Assembly (NCBI RefSeq): GCF_015490265.1
Contig: NZ_WFYD01000011.1
Span: 1 to 51,482, forward strand
Length of the DNA: 51,482 bases
Direction: 5' to 3'
DNA from: Sulfurivirga sp.
GTDB taxonomy: Bacteria; Pseudomonadota; Gammaproteobacteria; Thiomicrospirales; Thiomicrospiraceae
The notes beneath the pieces were generated by a model. That model searched no databases and was not told the origin of the DNA. It saw nothing but the letters and a program-made list of their open reading frames with translations. The translations under genes were made by a program, and so were the position numbers. Shown here piece by piece: positions 9,350-21,885 of the stretch; the stretch's first letter is position 1; every line of letters begins with the position of its first letter.

Positions 9350-10009
9350 TCACTTCACGTCGCGCCAGTACTCCTTCTTGAGCAGATAGGCGATGATGAA
9401 GAACACGAACAGGAACAGCAGCACCTTCCAGCCCAGAGACTGACGGTAGAGCTTGATCGGCTCGCCCACATATTCGAGGAAGTTGGTCAGATCCCGCGCC
9501 GCGTGCCTGCGCTCGGCCTCATCGGCGAAGCGGTATTTGTCCTCCAGTACGTTGGGCATGGCCGTGCCCGGCAGGTAGTGGTTGTCCCACACGCCCTTCT
9601 CGGGGTCCTTCTCGAAATACCCCAGCAGGAAGCTGTAGATATAGTCCGGACCGGAGCGACGTGCCATCAGGGACAGATCCGGCGGCGTGGTGCCCAGCAC
9701 CTTTGCGATAGCCTCCAGATCACCACGGGCCAGCACCGCATCGGTGGGTTTGTTGAGGCCATGGGCCATCTTTTCCACCACCTCTTCGTCCGTCCAGCCC
9801 AGATCCCGGGCGATGCGGTTGTAGCGCATGTACTTGATGCTGTGGCAGGCCTGACAGTAGTTGGAGAAGAGCACCGCGCCCCGCTGCAGGGAAGCCTTGT
9901 CCCGCAGGTCGTTGTTGGCCTTCTCCAGTGGCTGACCATGTCCGCCACCGGCCCAGACATTCAGGCTGACCAGCAGCCCCGCCAGAATCGCGACAAATCC
10001 CTTAGCCAT
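9350..10009 (-). CDS. petC: Cytochrome c1 (ubiquinol-cytochrome c reductase)
   Basis: CQACHS haem motif, C-terminal TM anchor KVLLFLFVFFIIAYLLKKEYWRDVK. Confidence 0.96.
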   Translation of the reverse strand: MAKGFVAILAGLLVSLNVWAGGGHGQPLEKANNDLRDKASLQRGAVLFSNYCQACHSIKYMRYNRIARDLGWTDEEVVEKMAHGLNKPTDAVLARGDLEAIAKVLGTTPPDLSLMARRSGPDYIYSFLLGYFEKDPEKGVWDNHYLPGTAMPNVLEDKYRFADEAERRHAARDLTNFLEYVGEPIKLYRQSLGWKVLLFLFVFFIIAYLLKKEYWRDVK

Positions 10010-11258
10010 GATAGGTCACCCTCGTCGGAACCGGTTTGCACTGCTCATGCTTCGAGGTAAACGGCAGCAGAATGAAGAACAGGAAGTAGCCTGCCGTGAA
10101 CAGTTGGGCCAGTTTGGTCAGCGTCGGCGTGGCCGGCTGCGTGCCCAAATAGCCCAGCGCCAGGAAGCTGACAGTGAACATGGCCAGCAGCAGCTTGAAG
10201 CTGGTGCCGCGGTAACGGATGGAACGCACCGGACAGCGATCCAGCCACGGCAGCAGGAACAGCACGCCGATGGCCGCCCCCATGGCCATCACGCCGAGGA
10301 ACTTGTCCGGAATGGCGCGCAAAATGGCATAGAAGGGCGTGAAATACCACACGGGCGCGATATGCTCCGGCGTCTTGAGCGGATTGGCCGGCTCAAAGTT
10401 GGGCGGCTCGAGGAAGAAACCGCCGCCTTCCGGGAAGTAGAACACCACCACGGCGAACAGGAAGGCAAACGCTACGGCACCCACGGTGTCCTTGACGGAA
10501 TAGTAGGGATGGAAGGGAATGCCGTCCAGCGGCGTGCCGTCCGGACCCTTGACCTTCTTGATGTCCACACCGTCCGGGTTGTTGGACCCCACCCGGTGCA
10601 GCGCCACGATGTGCAGGAACACCAGAATCAGCAGCACCAGCGGCAGCGCGATCACATGCAGGGCGAAGAAGCGGTTGAGGGTGGCATCGCTGATCACATA
10701 GTCACCACGGATCCAGGTGGCCAGATCCGGCCCCACCACCGGGATGGCGCCGAACAGGGAGATGATCACCTGCGCGCCCCAGTAGGACATCTGCCCCCAC
10801 GGCAGCAGATAGCCCATGAAGGCCTCGCCCATCAGCACCAGGAAGATGAGCATGCCGATGATCCACACCAGCTCGCGCGGCTGCTTGTAGGAGCCGTACA
10901 TGATGCCGCGGAACATGTGCAGATAGACCACGATGAAGAAGGCGGACGCCCCGGTGGAGTGCATGTAGCGGATCAGCCAGCCCCACTCCACGTCACGCAT
11001 GATGTATTCGATGGAGTTGAACGCCTCGGCGGCGGAGGGCTTGTAGCTCATGGTCAGCCAGATGCCGGTGACGAACTGGTTGACCAGCACCAGCAGGGCC
11101 AGCGAGCCGAAGTAGTACCAGAAGTTGAAGTTCTTGGGCGCGTAGTACTGCCCGACATGCTCGTTCCAGGTCTCCACCAGCGGCAGGCGCTTGTCCAGCC
11201 ACTGCAGCAGCGTTCCAGGCTTGTCGAAATCGGGCGTGTTCGGATTGTGCTCAGCCAT
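10002..11258 (-). CDS. petB: Cytochrome b (ubiquinol-cytochrome c reductase)
   Basis: FNFWYYFGSLALLVLVNQFVTGIWLTMSYKPS...; canonical cytochrome b. Confidence 0.98.
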   Translation of the reverse strand: MAEHNPNTPDFDKPGTLLQWLDKRLPLVETWNEHVGQYYAPKNFNFWYYFGSLALLVLVNQFVTGIWLTMSYKPSAAEAFNSIEYIMRDVEWGWLIRYMHSTGASAFFIVVYLHMFRGIMYGSYKQPRELVWIIGMLIFLVLMGEAFMGYLLPWGQMSYWGAQVIISLFGAIPVVGPDLATWIRGDYVISDATLNRFFALHVIALPLVLLILVFLHIVALHRVGSNNPDGVDIKKVKGPDGTPLDGIPFHPYYSVKDTVGAVAFAFLFAVVVFYFPEGGGFFLEPPNFEPANPLKTPEHIAPVWYFTPFYAILRAIPDKFLGVMAMGAAIGVLFLLPWLDRCPVRSIRYRGTSFKLLLAMFTVSFLALGYLGTQPATPTLTKLAQLFTAGYFLFFILLPFTSKHEQCKPVPTRVTYHG

Positions 11259-11869
11259 TACGCCTGCCCTCCTTCCTTGGGATCCTCACCCACGCGGATC
11301 AGCGTGTCGGTACGGTAGTGATGGGGCGGAATCTCCAGATTGATCGGCGCCGGCACACTCTTGAACACCCTGCCGGCCAGATCGAAGCGGGAGCCGTGAC
11401 ACGGACAGAAGAAGCCGCCCGGCCAGTCACTGCCCAGTTCGGCGTCCTTCGGCTCCGGCTTGAACAGCGGCGCGCAGCCCAGATGCGTGCACACGCCGAT
11501 GGCCACGAACAGCTCCGGCTTGATGGAGCGGTGACGGTTCTTGCAATAGTCAGGCTGCACGGATTCATTGGATTCCGGATCGCGCAGAACGGGTTCAACC
11601 TTCGGCAGGGTCGCCAGCATCTCCTCTGTGCGGTGCAGCACCCATACCGGCTTGCCGCGCCAGTTGACCGTCACCAGCTGACCGGGGGCCAGCTTGGAGA
11701 CATCCACGTCCACCGGCGCGCCCAGCGCCTTGGCCCGCTCGCTCGGCTGCCAGGAGGCCACGAACGGCGTGGCCAGAAAGGTAGCCGCCGTCGCGCCCAT
11801 AACACCCGTGGCCGCCACCAGCATGCGGCGGCGCTTGAGATTCACTTCTACCGTCTTGGTCTCGCTCAT
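11258..11869 (-). CDS. petA: Rieske iron-sulfur subunit (ubiquinol-cytochrome c reductase)
   Basis: CTHLGCAP...CPCHGSRFDLAGRV Rieske motif; start at MSETKTVE (upstream M at 11878 also possible). Confidence 0.96.
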   Translation of the reverse strand: MSETKTVEVNLKRRRMLVAATGVMGATAATFLATPFVASWQPSERAKALGAPVDVDVSKLAPGQLVTVNWRGKPVWVLHRTEEMLATLPKVEPVLRDPESNESVQPDYCKNRHRSIKPELFVAIGVCTHLGCAPLFKPEPKDAELGSDWPGGFFCPCHGSRFDLAGRVFKSVPAPINLEIPPHHYRTDTLIRVGEDPKEGGQA

Positions 11870-11911
11870 CTGGACCATCCTCTTGCAAACAGCGCCCCAT
11901 TTTACCGAAAG

Positions 11912-11961
11912 CTTATGGACGCCTCATAAGTATTCCTTTATGAGGGCTAATAAATATTTAT
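11912..11961 (-). promoter_or_regulatory. Palindromic AT-rich region upstream of petA (three TTATG(A/G)-type half-sites plus a 12-bp palindrome)
   Basis: CTTATG-GACGCCT-CATAAG, CCTCATAA-GTATTCCT-TTATGAGG, and ATAAATATTTAT at 11950-11961. Confidence 0.5.
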
Positions 11962-11965
11962 ACGG

Positions 11966-12712
11966 TCAGACCGGGTTGTCGATATCCACAAAGCTCACTT
12001 CAAGGTCAAAGCGCTCGGCCAGATGCTCACCCAGTGCCCGCACCCCCACCCGCTCGGTGGCATGGTGCCCGGCGGCCAGATAGTGTACGTCCAGTTCCCG
12101 CGCCTCATGGGCCGTCTGTTCCGACACTTCGCCACTGACGTAGAGGTCAGCACCCCATGCCGCCGCCTGCGGCAGCATCTTCTGCGCTGCGCCGGAGCAC
12201 CAGGCCACCGTCTGCACCTGTTCCGGCCCGCCGGGCAGATGGAGCGGCGCGCGTCCCAAGGTCTCGGCCACACGACGGATGAAATCCTCCACCGGCCGTG
12301 GTTCCGACAGACGCCCCAGCCGCAGCAGGCTGTCCGCCTCCGGCGTGATGTCCTCCAGGCCCCAGAGCTTGCCCAGTTGCGCGTTGTTGCCCAGTTCCGG
12401 ATGGGCGTCCAGTGGCAGGTGGTAGGCAATCAGGTTGAGATCATGCGCCATGAGCGTGCGCACCCGACGGCCCTTCATGCCGGTCAGCGGCGCGGGTTCC
12501 CCCTTCCAGAAATACCCGTGGTGCACGAGAACGGCGTCCGCCTCCCGCCTGACCGCCTCCTCCAGCAGCGCCTGACAGGCGGTGACACCGGTGACAATGC
12601 GGCGGATCTCCCGTCGGCCCTCCACCTGCAGCCCATTCGGAGCGTAGTCCTTGAAGGCCGGGGCATTAAGCAGCTGGTCGCAGTAGCGCACCAGCTCATC
12701 ACGGTCGATCAT
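11966..12712 (-). CDS. Nif3-like dinuclear metal centre (YbgI) family protein
   Basis: [51 protein letters not shown]. Confidence 0.94.
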   Translation of the reverse strand: MIDRDELVRYCDQLLNAPAFKDYAPNGLQVEGRREIRRIVTGVTACQALLEEAVRREADAVLVHHGYFWKGEPAPLTGMKGRRVRTLMAHDLNLIAYHLPLDAHPELGNNAQLGKLWGLEDITPEADSLLRLGRLSEPRPVEDFIRRVAETLGRAPLHLPGGPEQVQTVAWCSGAAQKMLPQAAAWGADLYVSGEVSEQTAHEARELDVHYLAAGHHATERVGVRALGEHLAERFDLEVSFVDIDNPV

Positions 12713-13764
12713 GCCAGAATCTCCTCAAGGGCGGCAATGAGCGCGTCGTTCTGCTCCGGCGTGCCAATGGTGATGCGCAACCAGTCCCGCACCCGCGGAA
12801 TGCTGAAGTGACGCACGATGATGTGGCGCGCCCGCAGCGCCTCCATGACGCTTTCGGCAGGTTTCGGCGGGCGGGCCAGCACGAAGTTGGCCTGTGAGGG
12901 TACCACCTCGCAGCCCAGCCGCGCGAGTGCCTCGCTCACCCGTGCCCGCTCGGCCATCACCGCCTGACGGGTGCGCTGAAACCACGCCTCGTCCTCGAAG
13001 GCGGCCTGCGCCGCCACCTGCGCCAGCCGGTCCAGCGGATAGGAGTTGAAGCTGTCCTTGACCCGCGTCAGCCCCTCGATGAGTTCCTCGGAACCGATGG
13101 CGAAGCCGACGCGCATGCCCGCCAGCGCCCGGGACTTGGACAGGGTCTGTACCACCAGCAGGTTGGGATGGCGCGCCACCAGCGGCACGGCGGTCTCGGC
13201 GCCGAAGTCCACATAGGCCTCGTCCACCACCACCACGCTGTCCCGGTTGCGTTCCAGCAGCGCCTCGATTTCGGCAAGCGTCACCGCCCGACCGGTGGGG
13301 GCATTGGGGTTGGGAAAGATGATGCCGCCATTGGGGCGGTCGTAGTCTGCCAGCACCAGCGAGAAATCCTCCCGCAGCGGAATCTGCTCGTAGGCGATGT
13401 CGAACAGTCGGCAGTAGACGGGGTAGAAGCTGTAGGTCACATCGGGAAAGAGCAGCGGCGCGTCATGCCTGAGCAGCGCCCGGAAGGCATGGGCCAGCAC
13501 CTCGTCGGAGCCGTTGCCCACGAACACCTGTTCCGGCGCAACGTCGTAATAGTCCGCGATGGTGCGGCGCAGCTCCAGCGACACGGGATCAGGGTAAAGC
13601 CGTAATCGCCCGTCCGCCGCCGCGCGGATGGCGTCCAGCACCTTTTCCGACGGCGGCCAGGGACACTCGTTGGTATTGAGCTTGATCAGGCTGTCCAGCC
13701 GTGGCTGCTCCCCCGGCACATAGGGTTCCAGCGCATCAATGCCGGCGCTCCAGAAGCGGCTCAC
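12709..13764 (-). CDS. hisC: Histidinol-phosphate aminotransferase
   Basis: [21 protein letters not shown]..., [11 protein letters not shown] start ([18 protein letters not shown]) close to the hisD stop. Confidence 0.95.
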   Translation of the reverse strand: MSRFWSAGIDALEPYVPGEQPRLDSLIKLNTNECPWPPSEKVLDAIRAAADGRLRLYPDPVSLELRRTIADYYDVAPEQVFVGNGSDEVLAHAFRALLRHDAPLLFPDVTYSFYPVYCRLFDIAYEQIPLREDFSLVLADYDRPNGGIIFPNPNAPTGRAVTLAEIEALLERNRDSVVVVDEAYVDFGAETAVPLVARHPNLLVVQTLSKSRALAGMRVGFAIGSEELIEGLTRVKDSFNSYPLDRLAQVAAQAAFEDEAWFQRTRQAVMAERARVSEALARLGCEVVPSQANFVLARPPKPAESVMEALRARHIIVRHFSIPRVRDWLRITIGTPEQNDALIAALEEILA

Positions 13765-13774
13765 GCCCGCCTCC

Positions 13775-15065
13775 TCACTTGAGGCGGTAGCGGGCGGACT
13801 GGGCGTGGGCCGGCAGCCCCTCGCCATCGGCCAGGGTGGCGGCGATGCGGCCCAGCGTCTGCGCACCCTCCTCCGACACCATGATCAGGCTGGAGCGCTT
13901 GACGAAGTCATACACGCCCAGCGGCGAGCTGAAACGGGCGGTGCGGCTGGTGGGCAGCACATGGTTGGGGCCGGCACAGTAGTCGCCCAACGCCTCGGCG
14001 GTGTAGCGGCCCATGAAGATGGCGCCGGCGTGGCGGATATCCGGCAGCAGGGCTTCGGGATCGTCCACGGACAGCTCCAGATGCTCCGGTGCGATGATGT
14101 TGATCATCTCCACCGCCTGTGCCATGTCGGAGACAGTGATAATGGCGCCACGGTCGCGCAGGGCCTTTTCGATGATCTCGCGCCGCGGCATGGTGGGCAG
14201 CAGCTTGTCGATGCTGGCCGCCACGGCGTCGGCGAAGGCCGCATCCGGCGTCACCAGAATCGCCTGAGCGTCTTCGTCGTGCTCCGCCTGGGAGAACAGG
14301 TCCATGGCGATCCAGTCCGGATCCGTCTTGCCGTCGCACACCACAAGAATCTCGGAGGGACCGGCAATCATGTCGATGCCCACGGTGCCATAGACATAGC
14401 GCTTGGCGGTGGCCACGAAGATGTTGCCGGGGCCGACGATCTTGTCCACCTGAGGAATGGTCTCGGTGCCGTAGGCCAGCGCCGCCACTGCCTGCGCCCC
14501 GCCCACGGTGAACACCCGATCCACCTCGGAGATGGCGGCGGCGGCCAGCACCATGTCGTTCAGCTCGCCATCGGGGGCGGGCACCACCATGATCAGCTCC
14601 TCCACGCCGGCCACCTTGGCGGGAATGGCGTTCATCAGCACGGAGGAAGGATAGGCTGCCTTGCCGCCGGGCACATACAGGCCCACCCGATCCAGCGGGG
14701 TGATCTTCTGACCAAGCAGCGTGCCGTCCGCCTCCCGATAGCTCCAGCTCTCCTCCACCTGATGACGGTGATAGGCGCGGATGCGCTCGGCGGCCACCTC
14801 CAGTCCCTCACGCAGCTCGGGCGCGATGGTCTCCAGCGCCTGCTCAAGCCGTGCGCGGGGAATTTCCAGATCGGCCCCCTTCTCCAGCTTGAGGCGGTCG
14901 AAGCGCTCGGTGTACTCCAGCACGGCGGCGTCCCCGCGCTCGCGCACGTTGCGCAGCACGTCCAGCACAATCTGGTTGACCTTGTCGTCGGATACGCTCT
15001 CCCAGGCCAGCAGGGCGTCCAGCTGCTGACGGAAATCGGGGGCGTTGGCGTCCAGTCGGCGAATG

Positions 15066-15073
<8 letters not shown>
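13775..15073 (-). CDS. hisD: Histidinol dehydrogenase
   Basis: [28 protein letters not shown]..., [18 protein letters not shown]. Confidence 0.98.
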
Positions 15074-17201
<2,128 letters not shown>

Positions 17202-17222
17202 GAAGCCTCCACGAAAAAATGG

Positions 17223-17984
17223 TTAATGGCGTATTTTAACCCCTTTCACCAGCAGCCACAGATTGATGGCGCTGACCAGCGCCAGAAAGCCGAACGTGAC
17301 GCTCAGGCTCACACCCAGCGGCACGTCACTCTGCTGGAAGAAGCCGTAGCGGAAGCCGTCCACCATGTAGAAGAAAGGGTTGAAGTGGGATGCCTGCTGC
17401 CACACCGGCGGCAGCTGATGGATGGAGTAGAATACACCGGACAGAAAGGTCAGCGGCACGACGATGAAATTCTGGAAAGCGGCCAGGTGGTCATACTTCT
17501 CCGACAGGATGCCGGCCATGATGCCCAGCCCGCCCATGACCGCACCGCTGAGCACGGCGAACAGCAGAATCCAGCCGGGCGCCTGCCAGCTCACGCCGTA
17601 GCCGAGCCAGCCCACCAGAAACACCATCAAGCCCACCAGCAATCCCCGCAGCACCGCCGAGCCGAGAAAGGCCAGATAGATCTCCAGCGGGGACAGCGGC
17701 GCCAGCAGCAGAAAGACGATGTTGCCGTGCATCTTGGACTGGATCAGGCTGGAGGAGCTGTTGGCGAAAGCGTTCTGCATCAGCGCCATCATGGCCAGCC
17801 CCGGCACGAGGAAATGGGCGTAGTCCACACCACGGAAGGCCACGCTCTCCTCATCCAGCAGCTGGCCGAACACCAGCAGATACAGCAGCGTGGTCACCAC
17901 CGGCGCAAACAGGGTCTGCACCGCCACGGAGAGAAAGCGGCGGCTCTCCTTCATGAACAGCGTCCAAAGACCACGCCAGTTCAT
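17223..17984 (-). CDS. ABC-2 type transporter permease (YadH-like)
   Basis: MNWRGLWTLFMKESRRFLSVAVQTLFAPVVTTLLYLLVFGQLL. Confidence 0.92.
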   Translation of the reverse strand: MNWRGLWTLFMKESRRFLSVAVQTLFAPVVTTLLYLLVFGQLLDEESVAFRGVDYAHFLVPGLAMMALMQNAFANSSSSLIQSKMHGNIVFLLLAPLSPLEIYLAFLGSAVLRGLLVGLMVFLVGWLGYGVSWQAPGWILLFAVLSGAVMGGLGIMAGILSEKYDHLAAFQNFIVVPLTFLSGVFYSIHQLPPVWQQASHFNPFFYMVDGFRYGFFQQSDVPLGVSLSVTFGFLALVSAINLWLLVKGVKIRH

Positions 17985-18889
17985 GCACCCTCCTCCGTCA
18001 GCGACAGGAACACCTGTTCCAGGTCCGGTTCGATCACCCGCAGATCCTCAATCTCGATGCCGCAGGCGCGCGCCTGGTCCAGCAGCGCGCCCAGCCCGGC
18101 CTCCCGCGGCAGGCGGAAGCGCCAGCCATCCGCCAGCCGCTCGCACACCTGTCCGGCCAGTGCGCCGCTCGGCTCGCCCCGTCCGATGATTTCCACATGC
18201 TTCCAGGGCGAGCGGGCCAGCAGTTCGGCCTTGTCCGCCTCCACCACCAGCTCGCCCCGATGGATGATGGCGATGCGGTCGCACAGGCTCTCGGCCTCCT
18301 CCAGATAGTGGGTGGTAAGGATGATGGTCATGCCACCGGCGTGCAGCTCGCGGGCGAAGGTCCACAAGCTGCGGCGCAGGGCCACATCCACTCCGGCAGT
18401 GGGTTCGTCCAGCACCAGCACCTCCGGATGGTGCACCAGCGCCAGCGCGATCAGCAGACGACGCTTCATGCCGCCGGAAAGCTGATGGGTCTTCACATTT
18501 GCCTTATCGGTCAGGGACAGCCGTTCCAGCAGCTCATCCAGCCAGGCCCGCTGCCTGCGCCCATGCAGGCCGAAGTAGCCCGACTGCAGTTCCAGCAGCT
18601 CGCGCACGGAAAAGAAAGGCTCGTCGATCAGCTCCTGCGGCACCACGCCCAGCGCCCGCCGGCTGGCACGGTAATTCCGCTGCACGTCATGCCCCATGAC
18701 GCGAATGCGCCCACGGGTGGGAGTGACCAGCCCGGCCATGGCGTTGATGAGGGTGGACTTGCCTGCGCCGTTATGGCCCAGCAGGCCGTAGAAACTGCCC
18801 TGCGGAATAGCAAGGTCGATGCCCTTGAGCGCCCACAGGTCGCCATAGCGCTTGGCCACGCCCTGAAATTCGACCGCCGGTGCGCTCAT
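17981..18889 (-). CDS. ABC transporter ATP-binding protein (YadG-like)
   Basis: GLLGHNGAGKSTLINAMAGLV Walker A, LSGGMKRRLLIALAL signature; start MSAPAVEFQG at 18889 overlapping the mlaB stop. Confidence 0.93.
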   Translation of the reverse strand: MSAPAVEFQGVAKRYGDLWALKGIDLAIPQGSFYGLLGHNGAGKSTLINAMAGLVTPTRGRIRVMGHDVQRNYRASRRALGVVPQELIDEPFFSVRELLELQSGYFGLHGRRQRAWLDELLERLSLTDKANVKTHQLSGGMKRRLLIALALVHHPEVLVLDEPTAGVDVALRRSLWTFARELHAGGMTIILTTHYLEEAESLCDRIAIIHRGELVVEADKAELLARSPWKHVEIIGRGEPSGALAGQVCERLADGWRFRLPREAGLGALLDQARACGIEIEDLRVIEPDLEQVFLSLTEEGA

Positions 18890-19194
18890 GCGGCCTCTTT
18901 GGGCTCGAATGGCAGGAAATCCAGCTCGTAGAGCTGCACCAGAATGCGCAGGCTCTGCGGCGGGTTGGCAAAAATAGGGGAGACCCCGTTCTCCCGGGCA
19001 CGGCGTGCCAGCGCCACCAGCCAGGCGAGCGCGGCGCTGTCTACCCGCTCCACCTGACCGAGCTCCACCCGTCGGATGGGCCATCCGAGGCTGTCCAGCG
19101 CCTTCTCCAGCGCCGGCACGCTCTCCAGCGTCAGCGCCCCCTGAACGGTCAGGCAGTCACCGGACTGGTTGAGCTGCGCCTGCAGGCCGCTCAT
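18886..19194 (-). CDS. mlaB: STAS-domain protein, MlaB
   Basis: STAS fold pattern (RVELGQVERVDSAALAWLVALARRA) in mla operon context; contains a GGGGAGACCCCGT repeat. Confidence 0.88.
   Translation of the reverse strand: MSGLQAQLNQSGDCLTVQGALTLESVPALEKALDSLGWPIRRVELGQVERVDSAALAWLVALARRARENGVSPIFANPPQSLRILVQLYELDFLPFEPKEAA
18977..18989 (+). repeat. GGGGAGACCCCGT palindromic element, copy 4 (inside mlaB)
   Basis: GGCAAAAATAGGGGAGACCCCGTT; encodes GVSP on the mlaB strand. Confidence 0.85.
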
Positions 19195-19835
19195 GCCGCC
19201 CTGGCCTCCTCAGCTTCGCCCTTCCCTTCGAGGAAGTCGCGGTTGCGCTGCTCCATCTCCTCGATCACCCGGTCGAGCCCCTTCTTCTGCAGCTCGCTGG
19301 CAAACACCTTGCGATAGTTGAGCAGCAGGCTGACATTCTCGGCCACCACGTCATAGATCTTCCAGCGGTTGGCCTTCCGGTCCCAGTAGAGGCGGTAGAC
19401 CACCCTGGTCTCCGGTGCGCCTTCGCGGGTCACCGTCTGCTCCACCTGCCAGCGGTCACGCTTGCCGGGCACCGCCCGCTCCACCTTCAGACCGGTGATC
19501 TTCATTTTCAGCAGCGTGTTGGCGTAGCTGCGCAGCAGCATGTCGCGGAAGGCGGCCACGAAGCGCTCGCGCTGCGCCTCGCTGGCACGGCGCCAGTATT
19601 TGCCCAGCGCGTAGCGAGCCATCTTCTCCGCCGCTACATGGGGCAGCACCTTCTGTTCGGCAAAGGCCTTGAGCGCGCTGTGATCACGGACAAAGGTGTC
19701 GCGGTTCTTCTCCAGCTCGGAGGCCAGCTGCTCGGTCAGCTGCTGAATGAAGGCGCCCGGATCGGGACGATCCGCCGCATTCGCCACGGACAGGCCGAGC
19801 GCCACCAATACGGTGGCCACCATGCGTCTGATCAT
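19191..19835 (-). CDS. mlaC: Phospholipid transport periplasmic protein MlaC
   Basis: MIRRMVATVLVALGLSVANA..., MARYALGKYWRRASEAQRERFVAAFRDMLLRSYA. Confidence 0.95.
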   Translation of the reverse strand: MIRRMVATVLVALGLSVANAADRPDPGAFIQQLTEQLASELEKNRDTFVRDHSALKAFAEQKVLPHVAAEKMARYALGKYWRRASEAQRERFVAAFRDMLLRSYANTLLKMKITGLKVERAVPGKRDRWQVEQTVTREGAPETRVVYRLYWDRKANRWKIYDVVAENVSLLLNYRKVFASELQKKGLDRVIEEMEQRNRDFLEGKGEAEEARAA

Positions 19836-20308
19836 TTGTCATCTCCTTTGGAATCACTCATCTTGACCAGAAACTGTCCGATCAGATCCTCCAGCACCAG
19901 CGCGGACTGGGTCAGCTCGATCTCGTCACCGTCGGCCAGCATCTCGTCGTCACCGCCCGGCTCAAGGCCGATATACTGATCCCCCAGCAGGCCGCTGGTG
20001 AGAATGGACGCCGAGGTATCCGTCGGCAGTTCGTAGGCCCGGTCGATCTTCATGGTCACCAGCGCACGGTAATTGGACCTGTCGATGCCGATGCTGCTGA
20101 CCCGGCCGATGACCACGCCGCTCAGCTTGACCGGCGCGCGCACCTTGAGCCCACCGATATTGTCAAAGTGGGCCTTGAGCGTGTAGGTGGGACGATCCTG
20201 CGCCACGGCGGCGAAGTTGCTCACCTTCATCGCCAGCATGAACAGGGCCGCAGCGGCCAGCACCACCAGCACCCCCACGCCCAGTTCGATTTTCGCCTGC
20301 TTGTCCAT
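19832..20308 (-). CDS. mlaD: Outer membrane lipid asymmetry protein MlaD
   Basis: MCE domain: YTLKAHFDNIGGLKVRAPVKLSGVVIGRVSSIGID. Confidence 0.96.
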   Translation of the reverse strand: MDKQAKIELGVGVLVVLAAAALFMLAMKVSNFAAVAQDRPTYTLKAHFDNIGGLKVRAPVKLSGVVIGRVSSIGIDRSNYRALVTMKIDRAYELPTDTSASILTSGLLGDQYIGLEPGGDDEMLADGDEIELTQSALVLEDLIGQFLVKMSDSKGDDK

Positions 20309-20320
20309 GTTCCCTTCCCG

Positions 20321-21097
20321 TCAGTTGAACATCAGTGCGGTCAGCACGAAATCCAGCGCCAGCACACCCAGCGATCCCTGCACCACCGTGCGGGTGGTGG
20401 CGTAGCTCACCCCTTCCGACGTGGGCGGCGCCTCTTCCCCTTGGAACAGGGCCACCACGGCGACCCACACGGCAAACACCACCGATTTGATCACGCCGTT
20501 GACCACATCATCCTGCCAGTCCACATGGGCGGTCATCTGGGACCAGAAGGCGCCATCGTCCACCCCCAGCCAGCCCACGGCCACCAGATACCCGCCCAGA
20601 ATGCCCAGCGCAGTGAAGATCAGCGCCAGCAGCGGCACCACCAGCACCACCGCCACGAAGCGGGGCGCGAAGATGAAACGCACCGGATCCACCGCCATCA
20701 TCTCCAGTGCGGAAAGCTGCTCGGTGGAGCGCATCAGACCGATCTCCGCGGTCAGCGCCGAACCGGCCCGGCCCACGAACAGCAGCGCCGTCACCACCGG
20801 CCCCAGCTCCCGCAGCAGCGAAAGCGCCGTCATGGTGCCGACCGCCTCCTCGGAGTTGTAGTCCACCAGCACATTGTAGCCCTGCAATCCCAGCACCATG
20901 CCCACGAACAGCCCGGCGGTCAGAATGATGGGCAGCGACAGCGTGCCGGTGTTGTACACCTGCTTCAGCAGCAGACGGATGCGCCAGAAGGGATACGCCA
21001 GTGCCGGCAAAAGGCCGAACAGAAACAGTCCGGCACGGCCGGCGGCCCGCAGCCGGCTCAGCCCCCAGCGTCCGATGGCGCGCAACATGCGGATCAC
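20321..21097 (-). CDS. mlaE: Lipid asymmetry ABC transporter permease MlaE
   Basis: RELGPVVTALLFVGRAGSALTAEIGLMRSTEQLSALEMMAVDP. Confidence 0.97.
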   Translation of the reverse strand: MIRMLRAIGRWGLSRLRAAGRAGLFLFGLLPALAYPFWRIRLLLKQVYNTGTLSLPIILTAGLFVGMVLGLQGYNVLVDYNSEEAVGTMTALSLLRELGPVVTALLFVGRAGSALTAEIGLMRSTEQLSALEMMAVDPVRFIFAPRFVAVVLVVPLLALIFTALGILGGYLVAVGWLGVDDGAFWSQMTAHVDWQDDVVNGVIKSVVFAVWVAVVALFQGEEAPPTSEGVSYATTRTVVQGSLGVLALDFVLTALMFN

Positions 21098-21885
21098 AGT
21101 CCCAGCTCCTCTCTGAAAGGTGGCGCGGGGTAATGGAAAGGCACCGGTCCGTCCGGCAGGCCGCCGAGAAACTGGCGCACGTAGGGGTCATCGCTGTTGC
21201 GCACCGCCTCCACATTACCCTGCGCCACCACGCGCCCTTCGGACAGCACATAGACCTGATGGGCGATGGAGAGCACCTCCTCCACATCATGGGAGACCAC
21301 CACGCTGGTCAGCCCCAGGCTGTGGTTGAGCTTTTCGATCAGCTTGAGCAGCACCCCCATGGTGATGGGATCCTGCCCCACGAAAGGCTCGTCATAGAGC
21401 ACCATGGCCGGATCCAGGGCGATGGCCCGCGCCAGCGCCACCCGCCGCGCCATGCCGCCGGAAAGCTCGGAAGGCATCAGGTGGCGCGCGCCACGCAGGC
21501 CCACTGCCTGCAGCTTCATCAGCACGATGCGCTCGATGGCCGCCTCCGACAGCCGGGTGTGCTCCCGTAGGGGAAAGGCCACATTGTCAAATACATTGAG
21601 GTCGGTCAGCAGCGCACCGCTCTGAAACAGCATGCCCATGCGCCGGCGCAGCTCGAACAGCGCGCGGCGCGACAGACGGTGCACGTCCTCGCCGTCCACC
21701 AACACCCGGCCGGACTCGGGCCGCAGCTGGCCGGCAATCAGCTTGAGCAGCGTGGTCTTGCCGGTGCCACTCGGGCCCATCACGGCAGTGACCTGCCCCC
21801 GGGGAATGATCAGGGACAGGTCGTCAAAGATGATCCGCTCACCCCGGCGGAAGGTCAGGTGTTCGATTTCAATATGAGGCTGCAT
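21094..21885 (-). CDS. mlaF: Lipid asymmetry ABC transporter ATP-binding protein MlaF
   Basis: VMGPSGTGKTTLLKLIAGQL, LSGGMARRVALARAIALDP. Confidence 0.97.
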   Translation of the reverse strand: MQPHIEIEHLTFRRGERIIFDDLSLIIPRGQVTAVMGPSGTGKTTLLKLIAGQLRPESGRVLVDGEDVHRLSRRALFELRRRMGMLFQSGALLTDLNVFDNVAFPLREHTRLSEAAIERIVLMKLQAVGLRGARHLMPSELSGGMARRVALARAIALDPAMVLYDEPFVGQDPITMGVLLKLIEKLNHSLGLTSVVVSHDVEEVLSIAHQVYVLSEGRVVAQGNVEAVRNSDDPYVRQFLGGLPDGPVPFHYPAPPFREELGL

